Origin: Mikania micrantha
Lineage: Eukaryota; Streptophyta; Magnoliopsida; Asterales; Asteraceae
DNA length: 64,000 nucleotides
Direction of reading: 5' to 3'
Assembly: GCA_009363875.1 (NCBI GenBank)
Contig: CM018688.1
Span: 61,791,001 to 61,855,000 of the forward strand
Part shown: in pieces, positions 11,649-23,366 of the stretch
Numbering within the stretch: position 1 is the stretch's first letter
Layout of the letters: each line of letters begins with the position of its first letter
Translations under genes and position numbers: made by a program
The notes under the pieces: generated by a model
The model's database searches: none
What the model saw: the letters and a program-made list of their open reading frames with translations, nothing else
Told to the model about the DNA's origin: nothing

Positions 11649-12946
11649 GACCATGCGGTGTGCCTGGTGGATGGGGCGTTGGTGGGGCTGGTTTGGGCGT
11701 GGAACACCATCCCCTTGGGGCGTGGGCGGGTTAGGCATGGCCACAGCAACGATTTAATCGACTGTTGAAGAATTGAATTTGACCGTTTCTTTTCTTTAAA
11801 AAAATTCTATATAAAAAAAAATACTATATATACAACCATAATTCACACTTAACATCACACAAACACAATTCACACATTCACATCACACAAAAAACATCAA
11901 ATAAAAAAATTAGTTTTGTTAAAAAATGCAGTTCTTACGTGAAGATGATGATTTTAGCGAAGACGAAGATTTTTTAATCGAAGCCGCACAACTTACTCTC
12001 GACATCATCAGACAACAAGTTGAGAGACCCATTTTGTCTAGAAGAGCACGAATTAATCAAGATCGTCTTGGAGCGTACGTAAGTCTTTTTGACGATTATT
12101 TTTCAGAAAATCCAAAGTACCCCGAACATTTATTTCGGCGTCGTTTTCGGATGAGTCGGAATCTTTTTTTGCGAGTGTGTGATGATTTGGAACAAAACTT
12201 TGAAGGCATGGCACCCGGTCAACAGTTTATTTGCAGCGACACGACATACAAATTCGGGTATTATCTAGTCGATGGTATTTATCCACAATGGGCTACTTTC
12301 ATGAAATCGTTTACATGACAACAAACTGAAGGTGATAAACGTCTATATTTCCAAAATCGTCAAGAGGAAGCAAGAAAGTATATTGAACGAGCATTCGGCG
12401 TTCTTAAACAGAAGTGACACATGATTCAACACCCTGCACGAGCTTTGAAGCCAAGTCAGATCCGAAACGCGTTATACGGATGTGTGATACTACCCAACAT
12501 GATAATCGAAGATAACGGTCGAGCCATACGTGAATTTTATGAAGAAAACGATCCGAATTTGGTTGAGCATGTGGAGATCAGCGACGAGGAAAAACAAGCA
12601 AACCGTCAAATGCTTCGTAATGTGGATACATATGCGAACCTCAAAACAGATTTGATTGAACATTTATGGAAAAATCGTGAAGTTTAATCTTAAATTTTAA
12701 TCATATTTATTGTTATGTTTTTTTTAAATATTTTATACAATTATTAATAAATTATTTCTAGATTTATATAATAAAAATAATTACTTTATTTAGAAATTTA
12801 AAATAAAAAATCAATAATTGCATCATGATGACATCATAATGCAACCACTTGGCATTTTCACCACAAGTGGTTAAGTGAATGATGTTGGTGGATGCCTATG
12901 TGACGTCTAGGTGGAGTGGTTCCAACCAAGAGGCATACCCATGATC
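11649..12946 (+). mobile_element. PIF/Harbinger element, internally deleted
   Basis: The left end reads GACCATGCGGTGTGCCT after TAA, and the right end in reverse complement reads GATCATGGGTATGCCT before TAG. These imperfect terminal repeats and AT-rich 3-bp flanks fit the PIF/Harbinger pattern, with one mismatch in the target duplication. Inside, a shortened transposase occupies 11926-12687. A matching left terminus (GGCCATGCGTTGTGG after TTA) appears at 63980, supporting the boundary. Confidence 0.7.
11926..12687 (+). pseudogene. Harbinger (HARBI1/ALP1-like) transposase, internal deletion
   Basis: The N-terminal part (MQFLREDDDF to DLEQNFEGM) matches the start of plant PIF/Harbinger transposases, with FRRRFRMSRNLFLRVCDDL. 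It then jumps to YYLVDGIYPQWATFMKSF, the second aspartate block of the DDE domain, so about 130-140 residues with the first catalytic Asp are missing. Stops follow at 12316-12318 and, at a conserved Trp position, 12415-12417. Between them lies RKYIERAFGVLK with the presumed catalytic Glu. The C-terminal part from 12421 (NALYGCVILPNMIIEDN) is well preserved to 12687. The product cannot be active. The deleted size is estimated from family memory, not from an alignment. Confidence 0.8.
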
Positions 12947-13107
12947 TAGAGGTCATCGTGATGATATATAATGACAATGATTATGCATAAATATGAGAAG
13001 TCTATTTTTGTTAATAAAAAAATCTAGCGGGGTGAAGTTTTTACCTTTTGTTAATAACCCACTACCAAGACTTGTTTGTACTGCTCCTTTGGACACCAAA
13101 AAAATAA

Positions 13108-13390
13108 AAGGCACCTAGCTTTTGCTTTTAGGTATTCAAACATAATTCTACTAAAATTCAAAGTTTTTTAATATATTTCTTTATCATTTTTTTATGCAAC
13201 CAAAAAGTATCTAGCTTTTCCTTTTAGATATTCAAACATAATTCCACTAAAAGTCAGAGTTTTTCAATATATTTATATATCATTGTATTTTTATGCAACC
13301 AAAAATTACCTAGCTTTTGCTTTTACATATTCAAGCCTCGTTCAACTAAACTTTATAGTTTTCTAATATATTGCTTTATTCTTTTGTACC
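13108..13390. repeat. Tandem repeat, unit about 100 bp, three copies
   Basis: Three diverged units each contain CCTAGCTTTTGCTTTTA-like sequence followed by TATTCAAACATAATTC-like sequence and an AT-rich tail (starts near 13108, 13205 and 13303). No coding potential is seen. Confidence 0.7.
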
Positions 13391-13454
13391 AACCTACCTA
13401 TAATTTTACACAATTCCTGTAAACCGAAGTTGATAAAAGCAAGACAAATATATA

Positions 13455-14080
13455 GATTTTAAGTTACAAATACGTAAATTTGTTATTTATATATCTTTTT
13501 TAAAATTTTATTTCTCATTATAATATTTCTAATCTCATAATAAAAACTCACGATTTTTTTTTTAAAAAATTTATTAGTATGAGTTTTTTTGGTTTCTCTA
13601 AAATAAGGAGTTTTCTCATAACCTTCATATATATAGGGGATGGTTCGAATGTTAACCCTTCCTTATTTCGATAACCGAATAAGTATATCTTATTACTTTG
13701 GGGCTCACATTAAAGTAAATCTAAAGGTGTGAGTTTTTTATTAATGTAAGTGGACCCTACATTAATTAAAAAATAGAAAAAACCTATACTTTTAGATTTA
13801 CTTTAGTGTGAGCGCCAAAGTAACAAGATGTAGTTATTCGGTTAACGCAATAAAAATGGGTTAACATTTGATCATCTCCCTATATATATATATAAAAGAA
13901 AGTTCATGAGAAAACTATTTATTTTGGAGAAACCAAGAAAAGTCATACTAACCAATACATTTTTAAAAAAAAATCATAATTTTTATTATAAGGTTAGAAA
14001 TTTTATAATAAAAAAGAAATTTTTGAAAAAAATATATAGATCACGAATTTACGCGCATGTAACTCAAAAAGTTTCCTATG
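13455..14080. repeat. Palindromic arms flanking a MITE (foldback structure)
   Basis: The sequence at about 13460-13630 is matched in reverse complement at about 13886-14075 over roughly 170-190 bp, for example GAGTTTTCTCATAAC against GTTCATGAGAAAAC. The symmetry axis is a (TA)n run now occupied by another MITE at 13636-13880. The original element was probably a long hairpin or two head-to-head copies. Confidence 0.6.
13636..13880. mobile_element. Hairpin MITE in a (TA)n run (copy 1)
   Basis: The left end GGGGATGGTTCGAATGTTAA pairs with the right end, which in reverse complement reads GGGAGATGATCAAATGTTAA. Inverted arms of about 100 bp carry TTATTACTTTGG and GATTTACTTT(A/T)GTG blocks. Both sides are (TA)n. 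There is no coding capacity. The superfamily is uncertain; insertion into TA microsatellites recalls the rice Micron type. Confidence 0.75.
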
Positions 14081-14299
14081 TAACTTATAAACATATATGT
14101 AATCCATATGTGTAGCATACAAGTTAAATATATGTAATAACCTAAAATATATATATTTATTATTTTTTTCTTTTTTTTTACTTTCATATCTTATAATAAA
14201 AAGAAATAAAAAATGAAAAATAAAATAATTGATAATGATTGTGATTAGTTTTCGCAGTTTTTTCTGCAAAATGATGGTTTTTTTAAGAACCCTAGTCTA

Positions 14300-14359
14300 T
14301 ACATACATACATACATACATACATACATACATACATACATACATACATACATACATACA

Positions 14360-14389
<30 letters not shown>
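14300..14389. repeat. (ATAC)n microsatellite, about 22 units
   Basis: An uninterrupted tetranucleotide run. Short runs of the same unit recur near 24880-24900 and 53730-53752. Open frames through it are artefacts. Confidence 0.95.
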
Positions 14390-14391
<2 letters not shown>

Positions 14392-14658
14392 GGGAGATGA
14401 CGATCAAAAATTAACCCTTTCTTAGTGCATTAATCGAATAATTACATCTTATTACTTTGGGGCTCACACTAAATTAATCTAAAGGTGTATGTTTTTTTTC
14501 TTCTTTTTTAATTAATGTAAGGCCTACTTACATTAATAATTAATAATAAAAGAAGAAAAAACTACATATTTAGATTTACTTTAATGTGGACCCAAAAGTA
14601 ATAAGATGTAGTTATTCAGTTAACGGAATAAACATAGGTTAACAAAAGAACCACACCC
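14392..14658. mobile_element. Hairpin MITE in a (TA)n run (copy 2, same family as copy 1)
   Basis: The termini are GGGAGATGACGATCAA on the left and, in reverse complement, GGGTGTGGTTCTTTTG on the right. The internal blocks CATCTTATTACTTTGGGGCT and its inverted counterpart match copy 1. It is flanked by ACATATA on the left and TATATATA on the right. Confidence 0.72.
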
Positions 14659-14670
14659 TATATATATAAA

Positions 14671-15082
14671 GGGAAAGGGTAATTTGAAAACCCCTTTTGT
14701 TGTGAAAAGTAAAATGTTTTCTTTTTTGAAATATTTTTTATAGGTTCATTACATCATTTGGCTCATTTTTATAAAAAAAATTAAAAAGTGCCCAAAAGTT
14801 TTCTTATAAAAGTATTTTATAAGCAATGTAAAACATATGTAACGCCATGTAAAAGTATTTCGTAACATCTGCGTGTAGCGTTAGATATATTTTTTATGGT
14901 TTTATAAAATAGTTTTTTTTTAAAAAACTTTCGGTGATTTTTTAATATTTTTAATAATAATGAGCTAAATAATGTTACAAACATGTAAAAAAAATTCAAA
15001 AAAAAAAAACTTGTTTACATAATTTTTAAAATGGTTTTCATGGTTTTCACAACAAAGGAAGGTTTCCATTTTATTAATTCCC
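14671..15082. mobile_element. Hairpin MITE in a (TA)n run, second family
   Basis: Left GGGAAAGGGTAATTTGAAAA and right, in reverse complement, GGGAATTAATAAAATGGAAA, share TTTGTTGTGAAAA further in. The arms are about 60 bp or more and the interior is AT-rich. It is flanked by TATATAAA and TATGGG. Confidence 0.6.
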
Positions 15083-15119
15083 TATGGGATTGAGAATAAA
15101 ACATAACGTATTGTTTTTA

Positions 15120-15275
15120 AACTAGCCCGAGTAACTCTCCCAAGATTAAGTCAAATCTTTGATTTTTTTAAACATCATTGTAATGCATGTATAACACTTT
15201 CTTCTTTTCTATGTATGTGTAAATTCTTCAATGTTTAACAGTTAACATCATTGTTAGTTTTTGGTTTTAAACCAT
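15120..15275. repeat. Partial MITE related to the 22213 copy
   Basis: Sequence such as AAGTCAAATCTTTGATTTTT and ACACTTTCTTCTTTTCTATG matches one arm of the MITE at 22213-22609, without a visible opposite arm. It is probably a solo arm or eroded copy. Confidence 0.5.
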
Positions 15276-16489
15276 TCTCATATCTACGGTTTGAATAATT
15301 AGTGAATGAACCACCATGACACAATAGATGAAACTATTATACGCAATGGCTTGATTATACACCAACAATTAAATGACTATTTCATCTCTATATGACCTCT
15401 AAATCATGCTCTAGATAAAATAAAAATTAAACACCAACAATTATACCCATCAATTATAATGATAGTAAATCATGCCTACCATAAAAAAATGGCTACTTCG
15501 TAAACATGATGTGAATCACCAATTTCAATTTCGTAATCATCATCATACTTTATACAACAGTTTAACATACTTTAAATCACCAACTACGATGAAAAAATAT
15601 ATATGAAACATCACTGTAACATCACTGTATTTCAGGTATGTCATTACATATATACTTGTATTGATAAAACCTGTTATGATAACTTGATGATTATTGATAT
15701 GATTGATGATAATACTAATGGGTATACATTGATGAGAACATATGATTATTAAGCGTAAACCATGAGGAAGTTAGTTTGAAATACAACTAGGCTGAACCAT
15801 AGTGGAATAATTATGATATGCTCTGGTTTTGTTTGGAATTGGTAAACGTTAAGGTTTGGTCACTAAATATAGTCAAGGACACATGGTCATGGTTTATCGA
15901 AATGGTGGTGGGACGACGGCCGGATAGGTTGCGACCGACTCCTACGTATGCCCTATACATAAACTTATTTCGGTCTATTATGGATGTGTCAGTGATATGA
16001 TTTAGTGGGCTGAGGATTGGGAAATGGAAAATTGATAAATATATTTTAATTAAAATAGTGAAAAGGATATTGGAAATAATTACGAAATGGTGAGGTCACG
16101 AATATAAATTAAACGTGAATGTTATTTCAGAAATGTTAACTTAATAATGTATTTGCGCGGGTGACGATTAACACGAATACAATTATTAAGAATAATATCC
16201 TGAAATGACATTCCATGAATCGTAAATCAAGTTGAAATACGACACGATACGAACGCTATATTTATAAAGGTCACGATCTTCATAGATGCGTACGTAAGTA
16301 ACGCGTTTCAACGAGATTACCGAAATAATATTTACGACACTTAAATTAGTAAAAAGGAATTTAAAACGTTTACTAGAAATAAACACCTTAAACGATTTTA
16401 AATAAAATTATTTTATTAAATGCTTCGTATTAAAAATATAAATTACGTGAAAACCGAGCAATTAAAATTATTAACGAGTAAATGATCGT

Positions 16490-16735
16490 AATCGGACACG
16501 CAGGATTACACCAAGCTATAAAAGGGATGGGATACTTCTTCCTTCTCATTTCGCACCCATCTTCCTCTCTCTAAGAAAGAATTCCAGTCCATTTTCTCTC
16601 TCTCTAAAATCCAAAAAGTGAAACCCTACAATTCTTGACCATTTTGATTGATTTTCGTCCCAAAACGTTTCTCCACTCGCGTAGAACACGGAAGTACAAG
16701 TCGATCAAGCTAAGGATCAAGAGTTGAGGTAAATC
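16490..16735 (+). promoter_or_regulatory. LTR A promoter, leader and candidate 5' splice site
   Basis: A TATA box (CTATAAAAGG, about 16515-16524) is followed by a CT-rich leader with CTCTCTCTAA tracts. Then GGAAGTACAAG and a donor-like GAG|GTAAAT at 16726-16734 occur. LTR B has the same order of elements with the sequence GGAAGTACAACCGATC, so this is conserved architecture and not chance. Transcription start and splicing are inferred. Confidence 0.55.
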
Positions 16736-16899
16736 TTTGAGTTTTGTTTAAGGTTTCTTTAACTAAAACATAAATCATAGAGTTTCTTCACTCTTTAATG
16801 AATTTCCTGCAATATTAGAGTAGTAATAAAGTGAAAAATGAAGGTTTTAAGAAACCTGCAACTTTACGGGGAATCTGGGAACGAGAGATAGAAGATGAA

Positions 16900-17340
16900 T
16901 AACTCGAGAACCCTCCCAGGTTGTCAAGAACCCTTTTTCCTTTAGCCACTCGAGAACCATTTCATTTTAAACCAAGAACTTCAATTATTTCTTCAAAGTC
17001 GAGAAACACATGTGTATGGAAACTTTAGGATTCGAGAAACAATATTCATTTGAGAACTATACTACAAATTCGATAACCCCATATGGTATTCGAGAACCTC
17101 TCCCTTTTTATAACCATATTCGAGAACCTATATCTGAACATCATAAAAAAATTCGAGAACCCTTTATGGGGCATCGATAATTCAAGAATATCACCAAGAA
17201 ACTAGAGAACTCACCCTTGAATTTGAGAAACCATTAATGGGAACTCATTCAATTCAAGAACCTCATGTGCAGTCGAGAACACCACCTTTCTCGAGTGTAT
17301 AATTCGAGAACACTTAACCAGGTGTTGATCGAGAACCATT
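16900..17340 (+). repeat. Dispersed TTCGAGAACC motif array
   Basis: About eighteen copies of TCGAGAACC and close variants (GAGAAAC, CAAGAACC, CGATAACC) occur in 440 bp, all in one orientation and separated by roughly 15-30 bp of unrelated sequence. The spacers are not repeated, so this is not an ordinary tandem repeat. Confidence 0.8.
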
Positions 17341-17711
17341 TGGGGTTTTGGGTGCACTGGGTATTGACGTTCTATCTCAAATTTACGTAAACATTGACTA
17401 AAAACCTAGATAAACCTTATAACAAGTGTTTTAAATAATATACATGATTTCAAAGCATATCAAAGGTTTATAACACATTCATGGTTGATCAAAATAACAA
17501 AAGATGATACTTATAAAATAAAGTAGTCAACTTTACTATAAAGTTGATAAAATATTTTATATTAACAAGATATCATTTAAAATTCTTGGGTGAAACATTA
17601 AAGAATTATGTTTTTATAACATAATACTTATTTAAAAACACTTAAGTGATAATAACCCTTTTAAGTTTAGTAATGGACCATATTCTAATTAAAAAAACAT
17701 GTAATGTAGAG

Positions 17712-20307
17712 TGTGACAATCCGGCATTTCCGGATTAACCCCGTTAACCAGAAACTAACAGAAATCACACGAAATGGAACAAAATCAAACCTGAAGGACT
17801 AGAATTAAACAAAATCAGTTCAAAACACTTAAACTACAAGGATTAATCTTGTAATTATGCCAAACCATTGAATTTTGACCTTGGAGAGTCAAAATTCAGA
17901 TTACATTTAATTGAAACCGAAATTCCATGATTACACAATGTTATAGCCGAATTAAATCTCAATAATCGTCACATTTATGATTATTAGAAACAGTTATATG
18001 TTATTAGAATAAATTATCATCGAATTAAACTCAAATAATACTCAAAAGTCGAAACTGTCTCTAATTATTATCAAATTCGTATAACCCGACCATAATTCAC
18101 AAAATTGAACATTCAAAAACAATAGTCGGCACCCTCAGGAGCTTCTGCTAACAACAATTTGATCCCAAGAGTTGCGGACAGAAGATTTTGATCGGGAGTC
18201 ATCCGAAAATCAAGCCACAAGTCGACTTACATCAATTGGACATCAAATTAGGTGCAAATTCATTCCTACTTAATCTAAAAACCTCGACTAAGAAAAGCCC
18301 CATGTTAATTCGACGTTACAACCTCGAATTGTACAAGTTCAAACAATTAGGGTTCATACTAGAACCGATTTGGGGTTTTCTATTCAAATGGATTCAAAGG
18401 TCAAATTAAACTATATCCCTAGTTTCGCATATGTCTGTTAAAAGATAACCCTATGTTAATTTTAACAAACAATAACGAATTAAATGACTTTGGATTCTAG
18501 GGTTCTTCATTTAGAACGATTTGGGGTTTTTGATTCAAATGTGTTGAAAAATCAAACTAAACTACATAAGAAGCTTCGAAATGTTCCAATTAATGAAAAC
18601 CCTTAGTTAATTTCATGAAATGATATCGTATTGTATGAGATCGAATTCTAGGGTTATTAAACAAAACCAATTTGGGGATTTTGATGAAAACAAACACAAA
18701 AACTAAATTAAATATCACAGATATTTTCGAAATACCTTGTTTAATGAAAACCCTATGAATTTTCTTATTAACATCCATGAATTTAAACGATTTTGAATGG
18801 GGATTTTGGGGTATACACGTTCGAAACAATAAGGATCACGAATTGGGACTTTTTGTTGATTGTTAATTGAATTAAAATCATCTTTGAACTCGTTTGGTAT
18901 CATAGAACTGAAGCTCTATGCTTTCAGGTTCGAAGGTGATCGGATTATGGGTCCATTGAATCCATATGGGTGCGATTAAGGATAAGAAAGGGGAATCAAA
19001 GTAGTGAGGGTTAAAAGGATTAATTCTGGTGGGCTATTGCGAAATCTGAACCAAAGGAACTGGTTTGCGCTTGGGCGGTGTGTCCGGGAGGTCGTAGGTT
19101 CAAACCTATTCCCCATTAGTTTTTGCACAAAAATGTCACTTTTGATGCTTTGGTCATATATTACTCATTTTAACTCCGTTTTAACTCGTTCAAGTTGCGT
19201 TGGAACCAAAATGGAATCCTGAACAAATTAGAATGATAAAATTTACATTTTTAACTCAAAATCATAATCAAGTATAATTACGTGTGTTTAAACATAATTG
19301 TACATATGTATACGATTTAAACAAATGAATTTAGAATTTTACATACTTTTGTTTGTATGTTTCAAATATTGTAACATACGTGTGTTGATGCGTATGTAAA
19401 TTACAAACGCGATTTAACATCTTAAATAACGAAACGTTATTGTTAAAACACAGACTTTTAGGAGAAGATTATCTACGCGATTTTCAAGCACTTGATCATT
19501 CTGTTTGCTATCTAACGTGCGTACACGACCCCTTTTTACTTTTACTGTTATGGGGGAGAAAAAGTGTGCAAACAAAAGCTTTTAGATACATATCACTTGC
19601 ATGAGTTAGCTATTTACTATAAGTGCGAACATAGCATTAAAAGTCCTTACATATCGAACCGTTTAGTTTGCCGTAGTGCAAAGCGTGGTAGTTGAAGATA
19701 GATCTATTGGGTTTGACAAACCTCACTTAGTAGATTGTAGGTCTACGCAGGTGTTTAACTAGCCAATTCAAACATTACAATTGTTTGTGCTAGACAATAG
19801 TGGAAAGGCAAACATTCATTCAAACAGTCAGCTTCGGTGTCGACCGCTTATGTAAATAGTACAATCATGACTATGCAATATGTGATTATGTTATCTGCAA
19901 ACATTACATTTCAAACAGTTGTTCAAACATTTGTGATTATTCATTTAAACCTGTGTATGCACTAACCTTTGTGTTGACTATACTTGCATGTTTTCTTAGG
20001 ACACTAAGGTACAAGCTTGAGCAAGCAGGGACTAGGATGTTGAGTCTCATGCATCAATTACACTACAATTGTTTTGAATTTGGTTATTTAAGACATTGAA
20101 CATTGTAATTTTCATTTTTGCAAATGTTATGTTGTTTTGGTTTTTTTTCAAACGCTTCCGCAACGTTAAAACTTTGAATTTACAATTGAGACCAAATTTA
20201 TGTCTGAAAAGCATATAGAGGTATTTCGTTATGTCTAATGCTTGAGATCATGGTTTGTCACGCCCTAAACAGTATGATCTCGTTAGTTGGAAATTGGGGT
20301 TGTGACA
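17712..20307 (+). mobile_element. Solo LTR D, nested in LTR A
   Basis: It starts TGTGACAATCCGGCATTTCC and ends GGAAATTGGGGTTGTGACA, with flanks TAGAG on the left and TAGAC on the right, a 5-bp target duplication with one mismatch. It is 2.6 kb with no internal coding region, so it is probably a recombined gypsy-type LTR. It contains 150-bp tandem repeats (18285-18810) and a polypyrimidine-AG at 19985-19999 aligned with those of LTRs A and B. Confidence 0.65.
18285..18810 (+). repeat. Tandem repeat in LTR D, unit about 150 bp, about four copies
   Basis: Each unit carries an AAACCCTATGTTAATTT-like segment, a CTAGGGTT segment and a GATTTGGGGTTTTTGATTCA-like segment. Short open frames across it reflect the repeat. 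Confidence 0.65.
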
Positions 20308-20739
20308 TAGACAAGGGATATGATACCATACAATATATTAATACTTAACCTATATTTGGCTAAGTGTTAATGTATTACATCAAAATTGAGTAGATCAAAT
20401 TAATTAACAAAGAGTTATAAAAGTTAACCAACTCTAGGGTTAACATACGAAATCATAACTCATACTTATAAGTTGCAAACAATAATGAATATAACACAGG
20501 TTGTTGAGTCACCGTTGATCTCACAATAGTGAGCGCGCGTTCTACAAACACGAAACTTAAACGTCACTGTGAGTTCTCATAACCCCCCTTTTTAAATCTT
20601 TTGCTTTTAAACTCGGGGGTGAAACATGTATACCAAAATAAATTTGATTTTGATATAACAAGTGTGGAACCAGGATTATTATTGAGATATTATTATTGAG
20701 ATGAATTGTGATTATAGGATGATAGACTTTGAGTGAGTT

Positions 20740-20960
20740 ATTGTTGATTGAGTTGACTTCGTCCTCCACGATGTTTGAATTGCTGTTGATTGAGTTAACT
20801 TCAGTCCTCCGCGGTGATTCCACTATTGATTGAGTTGACTTCGGTCCTCCGTGGTGCACAAAATGCATATTATGATTATTGAAAATATCTTTGATTGAGT
20901 TGACTGCGGTCCTCTGCGATGATTCCATCGTTGATTGAGTTGACTGAGTTCCTCCGCGGT
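20740..20960 (+). repeat. Minisatellite in LTR A, GATTGAGTTGACTTCGGTCC unit
   Basis: Five units of GATTGAGTTGACTTCGGTCC followed by TCCGCGGTG, spaced about 40-65 bp, lie in the 3' part of LTR A. The antisense open frame over this region is serine/asparagine-rich and is judged to be an artefact. Confidence 0.75.
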
Positions 20961-21514
20961 ATATTATATTGAGAATATTGTGGTGATTGATGGTTGTTGA
21001 GTTGATATGATTGATTGAGGCTGATTGAATGTAATTGAATGATTACTTGTGATTATTTGGATAATTTGACTTGGTGTGTTTGTTTGTGAATACCAATTGA
21101 TATTACTTTACACGTTCACACGCGTTACTTATTAAACTTTTATAGACATTTTGAAGAATGTAAAACTTATGATTACTCACCAACTACTCCCATAGTTGAC
21201 ACTTGATTTTCTACATGTTTGAGGAAATGAAGAGGAGTAGGTAGAGCAGGGTAGCTCTACATCTTTTGGACTTCATCACATAGGATCTCGAACTTAGCTA
21301 AATTAACTAGATCAATGAAGATTAGGATTTAGTTAACTTAGCTATATCTTTTGAGTAATCATTGAAATTGAATCATGACGAACATGATTTTTGTGTAAAT
21401 ACTTTATTTGAATTAATTGTTATGTGATGATACTTTAGATGCCCATGAGCTTGTGAACAATTTACGCATCCCTCGTGGCATCCCGACGTTTCCGCCATCG
21501 GTCGGGGTGTTACA

Positions 21515-22200
21515 AATTTCAATTTCGTAATCATCATGATACTTTATACAACAATTAAACATTCTGTAAACTAATACTTACTGTATATGAAATTGATTTG
21601 CTAATCATCATCTTCTTTTCATATGTTAAATCGAAACAATGGATCGTAGGTTTTTTCTCCAGCAGATGTCATTGTTGTTAAGAGGATTAGATGATCACAG
21701 GAAGGCAGATGGTTTGATATCTACTGATTGAAAACGTAAAAGATCATTTTAGGGTTTTGTTAAAGGATCAACATGTTTTTAACTTGGAAATTACAAAATT
21801 ACCCTCACATGTTTAGCATGTGAGGGGATTTAAAAGTTAAACTTAACGGAAGTCAGTATAAATGATGAAGAATGAAACTAAACGTTAAAATAAAGGATGA
21901 AGACCGAAACAAAATGAAGATAAAGGATGAAACTGATAATAAACGTAAAGGATTAATCATGTAATTTAGTCTATTGATTTTAGATTTTTATATGGTACTA
22001 ACTAAAATACCCTTCTTTACTAAAATATGAATTATGACACATGGCAAAATCCTATATATTTAACTTTTAGAATTAACTATTAGATTTGAGTTAACATGTT
22101 ATTGCTTGATTCAAAGATTTTCATTTGAACAATTCCCTATATATATATATATACACACATATGTATCTATACATATGTATATATACATTTGTATATATAT
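21515..22200. other. No gene; LTR A flank and AT-rich sequence
   Basis: The first 45 bp repeat the sequence at about 15518-15560 (CAATTTCGTAATCATCAT), on the other side of LTR A. The rest shows no coding potential and ends in a (TA)n run. Confidence 0.4.
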
Positions 22201-22212
22201 ACATATATATAT

Positions 22213-22609
22213 GGAGATGATCAAATGTTAAACCACTCTTATTGCGGTAACCCGTATAACTCCGCCAAGATCAATTCAAATCTTTGTTTTCTTTTTTTTT
22301 TTAAATATCATTATTACACATTAACAATACTTTCTTCTTTTATGTGCATGTGTAAATTTATCACCGTTTAAGATTTAAAAGTATTGTAAGTTTGGTTATA
22401 TTAACAAGCTTTGGTTACATAAGTAATGTAACCAAACTTACATTGCTTTTAAATCTTAAACGGTAATAAATTTACACATACACATAAAAAGAAGGTATTT
22501 TTTATGTATAATAATGATATTTAAAAAAAGAAAACAAAGATTTAGATTGATCTTACCGGAGTTATACGGGTTACCGCAATAAGAGTGGGTTAACAAATGA
22601 AACATCCCC
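22213..22609. mobile_element. Hairpin MITE in a (TA)n run (third family)
   Basis: Left GGAGATGATCAAATGTTAAA and right, in reverse complement, GGGGATGTTTCATTTGTTAA, begin arms of about 170 bp containing CTCTTATTGCGGTAACCCGT and its inverse. The interior is short. The flanks are (TA)n on both sides. The ends resemble copies 1 and 2, so these are subfamilies. Confidence 0.75.
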
Positions 22610-22626
22610 TATATATATATATATAT

Positions 22627-23003
22627 GATTGTGAACAAATAATAACCCACTCTCAAAGCATTAACACAGATAACTTTGACATGATGAAGCCAAATCTTGG
22701 ATTTTTTATCATTGTAAGACATGTACAACACTATCTTCTTTTATGAGTTTGCGAAAATTCATCATCGTTTGAGACGTAACATCGTTGTAAATTTTAGCCC
22801 TAAAACAGTTACAGTGTCGTAAGTGAAAAATTTACAAAGATGTTACGTCTCAAACGGTAATAAATTTTCGCAAACTCATTAAAGAAGAAAGTGTTGTACA
22901 TGTCTTACAATGATGCTTAAAAAAAATCCAAGATTTGACTTTATCTTGACGAGTAATTTCAGGTTAATGTTTTAAGAGTGAGTTATTATTTGAATCTTAC
23001 CTT
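22627..23003. mobile_element. Hairpin MITE next to a (TA)n run
   Basis: Left GATTGTGAACAAATAATAAC pairs with the right end, in reverse complement AGGTAAGATTCAAATAATAA. The arms share CCAAATCTTGG-type and GTTTGAGACGTAACAT blocks. It lies directly beside the previous MITE, separated only by TA repeats. Confidence 0.7.
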
Positions 23004-23332
23004 ATATATATGTGTGTGTGTATTTATCTATATTCAAACTATCGTGAAAATTTTGAATCTACCAAAGAGCAATTATCTCAATAATATCATGGTGCGTTAA
23101 AGTATTTTTTTTTTCTAAAATAGATCAAGTCTTCTAGCCTTGTAATAAACATAGGTGGCAAAATTTGTTGTTAAAAAAAATGAAAAGTTTGGGTCTCATA
23201 AAAAAAAGTTCCGACTCCAACAACGTATAGATGATGTCATAGACTACGTCATAATTACATTTACTCGTTGTGTGTGTGAATAGTCAATTATTAGTATTGA
23301 AAATTAACACAGATATCACTTTTATGAAAAGT

Positions 23333-23363
<31 letters not shown>

Positions 23364-23366
23364 TTT

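Larger units (their letters stand above)
15615..21514 (+). mobile_element. Long gypsy-type LTR (LTR A), split by a nested solo LTR
   Basis: It begins TGTAACATCACTG, like LTR B at 32104 (TGTAACATCAGTG), and ends CGGTCGGGGTGTTACA at 21514. It contains a TATA box and leader (16490-16735), a dense TTCGAGAACC motif array (16900-17340), a minisatellite (20740-20960) and a polypyrimidine-AG stretch (21205-21223) that LTR B also has. No gag or pol is attached, so it behaves as a solo LTR. Removing the nested LTR D leaves about 3.3 kb. The flanks do not show a clean 5-bp duplication, so the left boundary is less certain than the right. Confidence 0.55.

Noticed and set aside
19060..19110. Possible tRNA gene or SINE (GGTTCAAACC B-box-like phrase)
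   Set aside because: No matching A box at the right spacing, no cloverleaf and no target duplication; similar phrases recur in these LTR families.
20557..20928. 123-residue Asn/Ser-rich antisense open frame
   Set aside because: It spans the GATTGAGTTGACTT minisatellite of LTR A and has no conserved domain.
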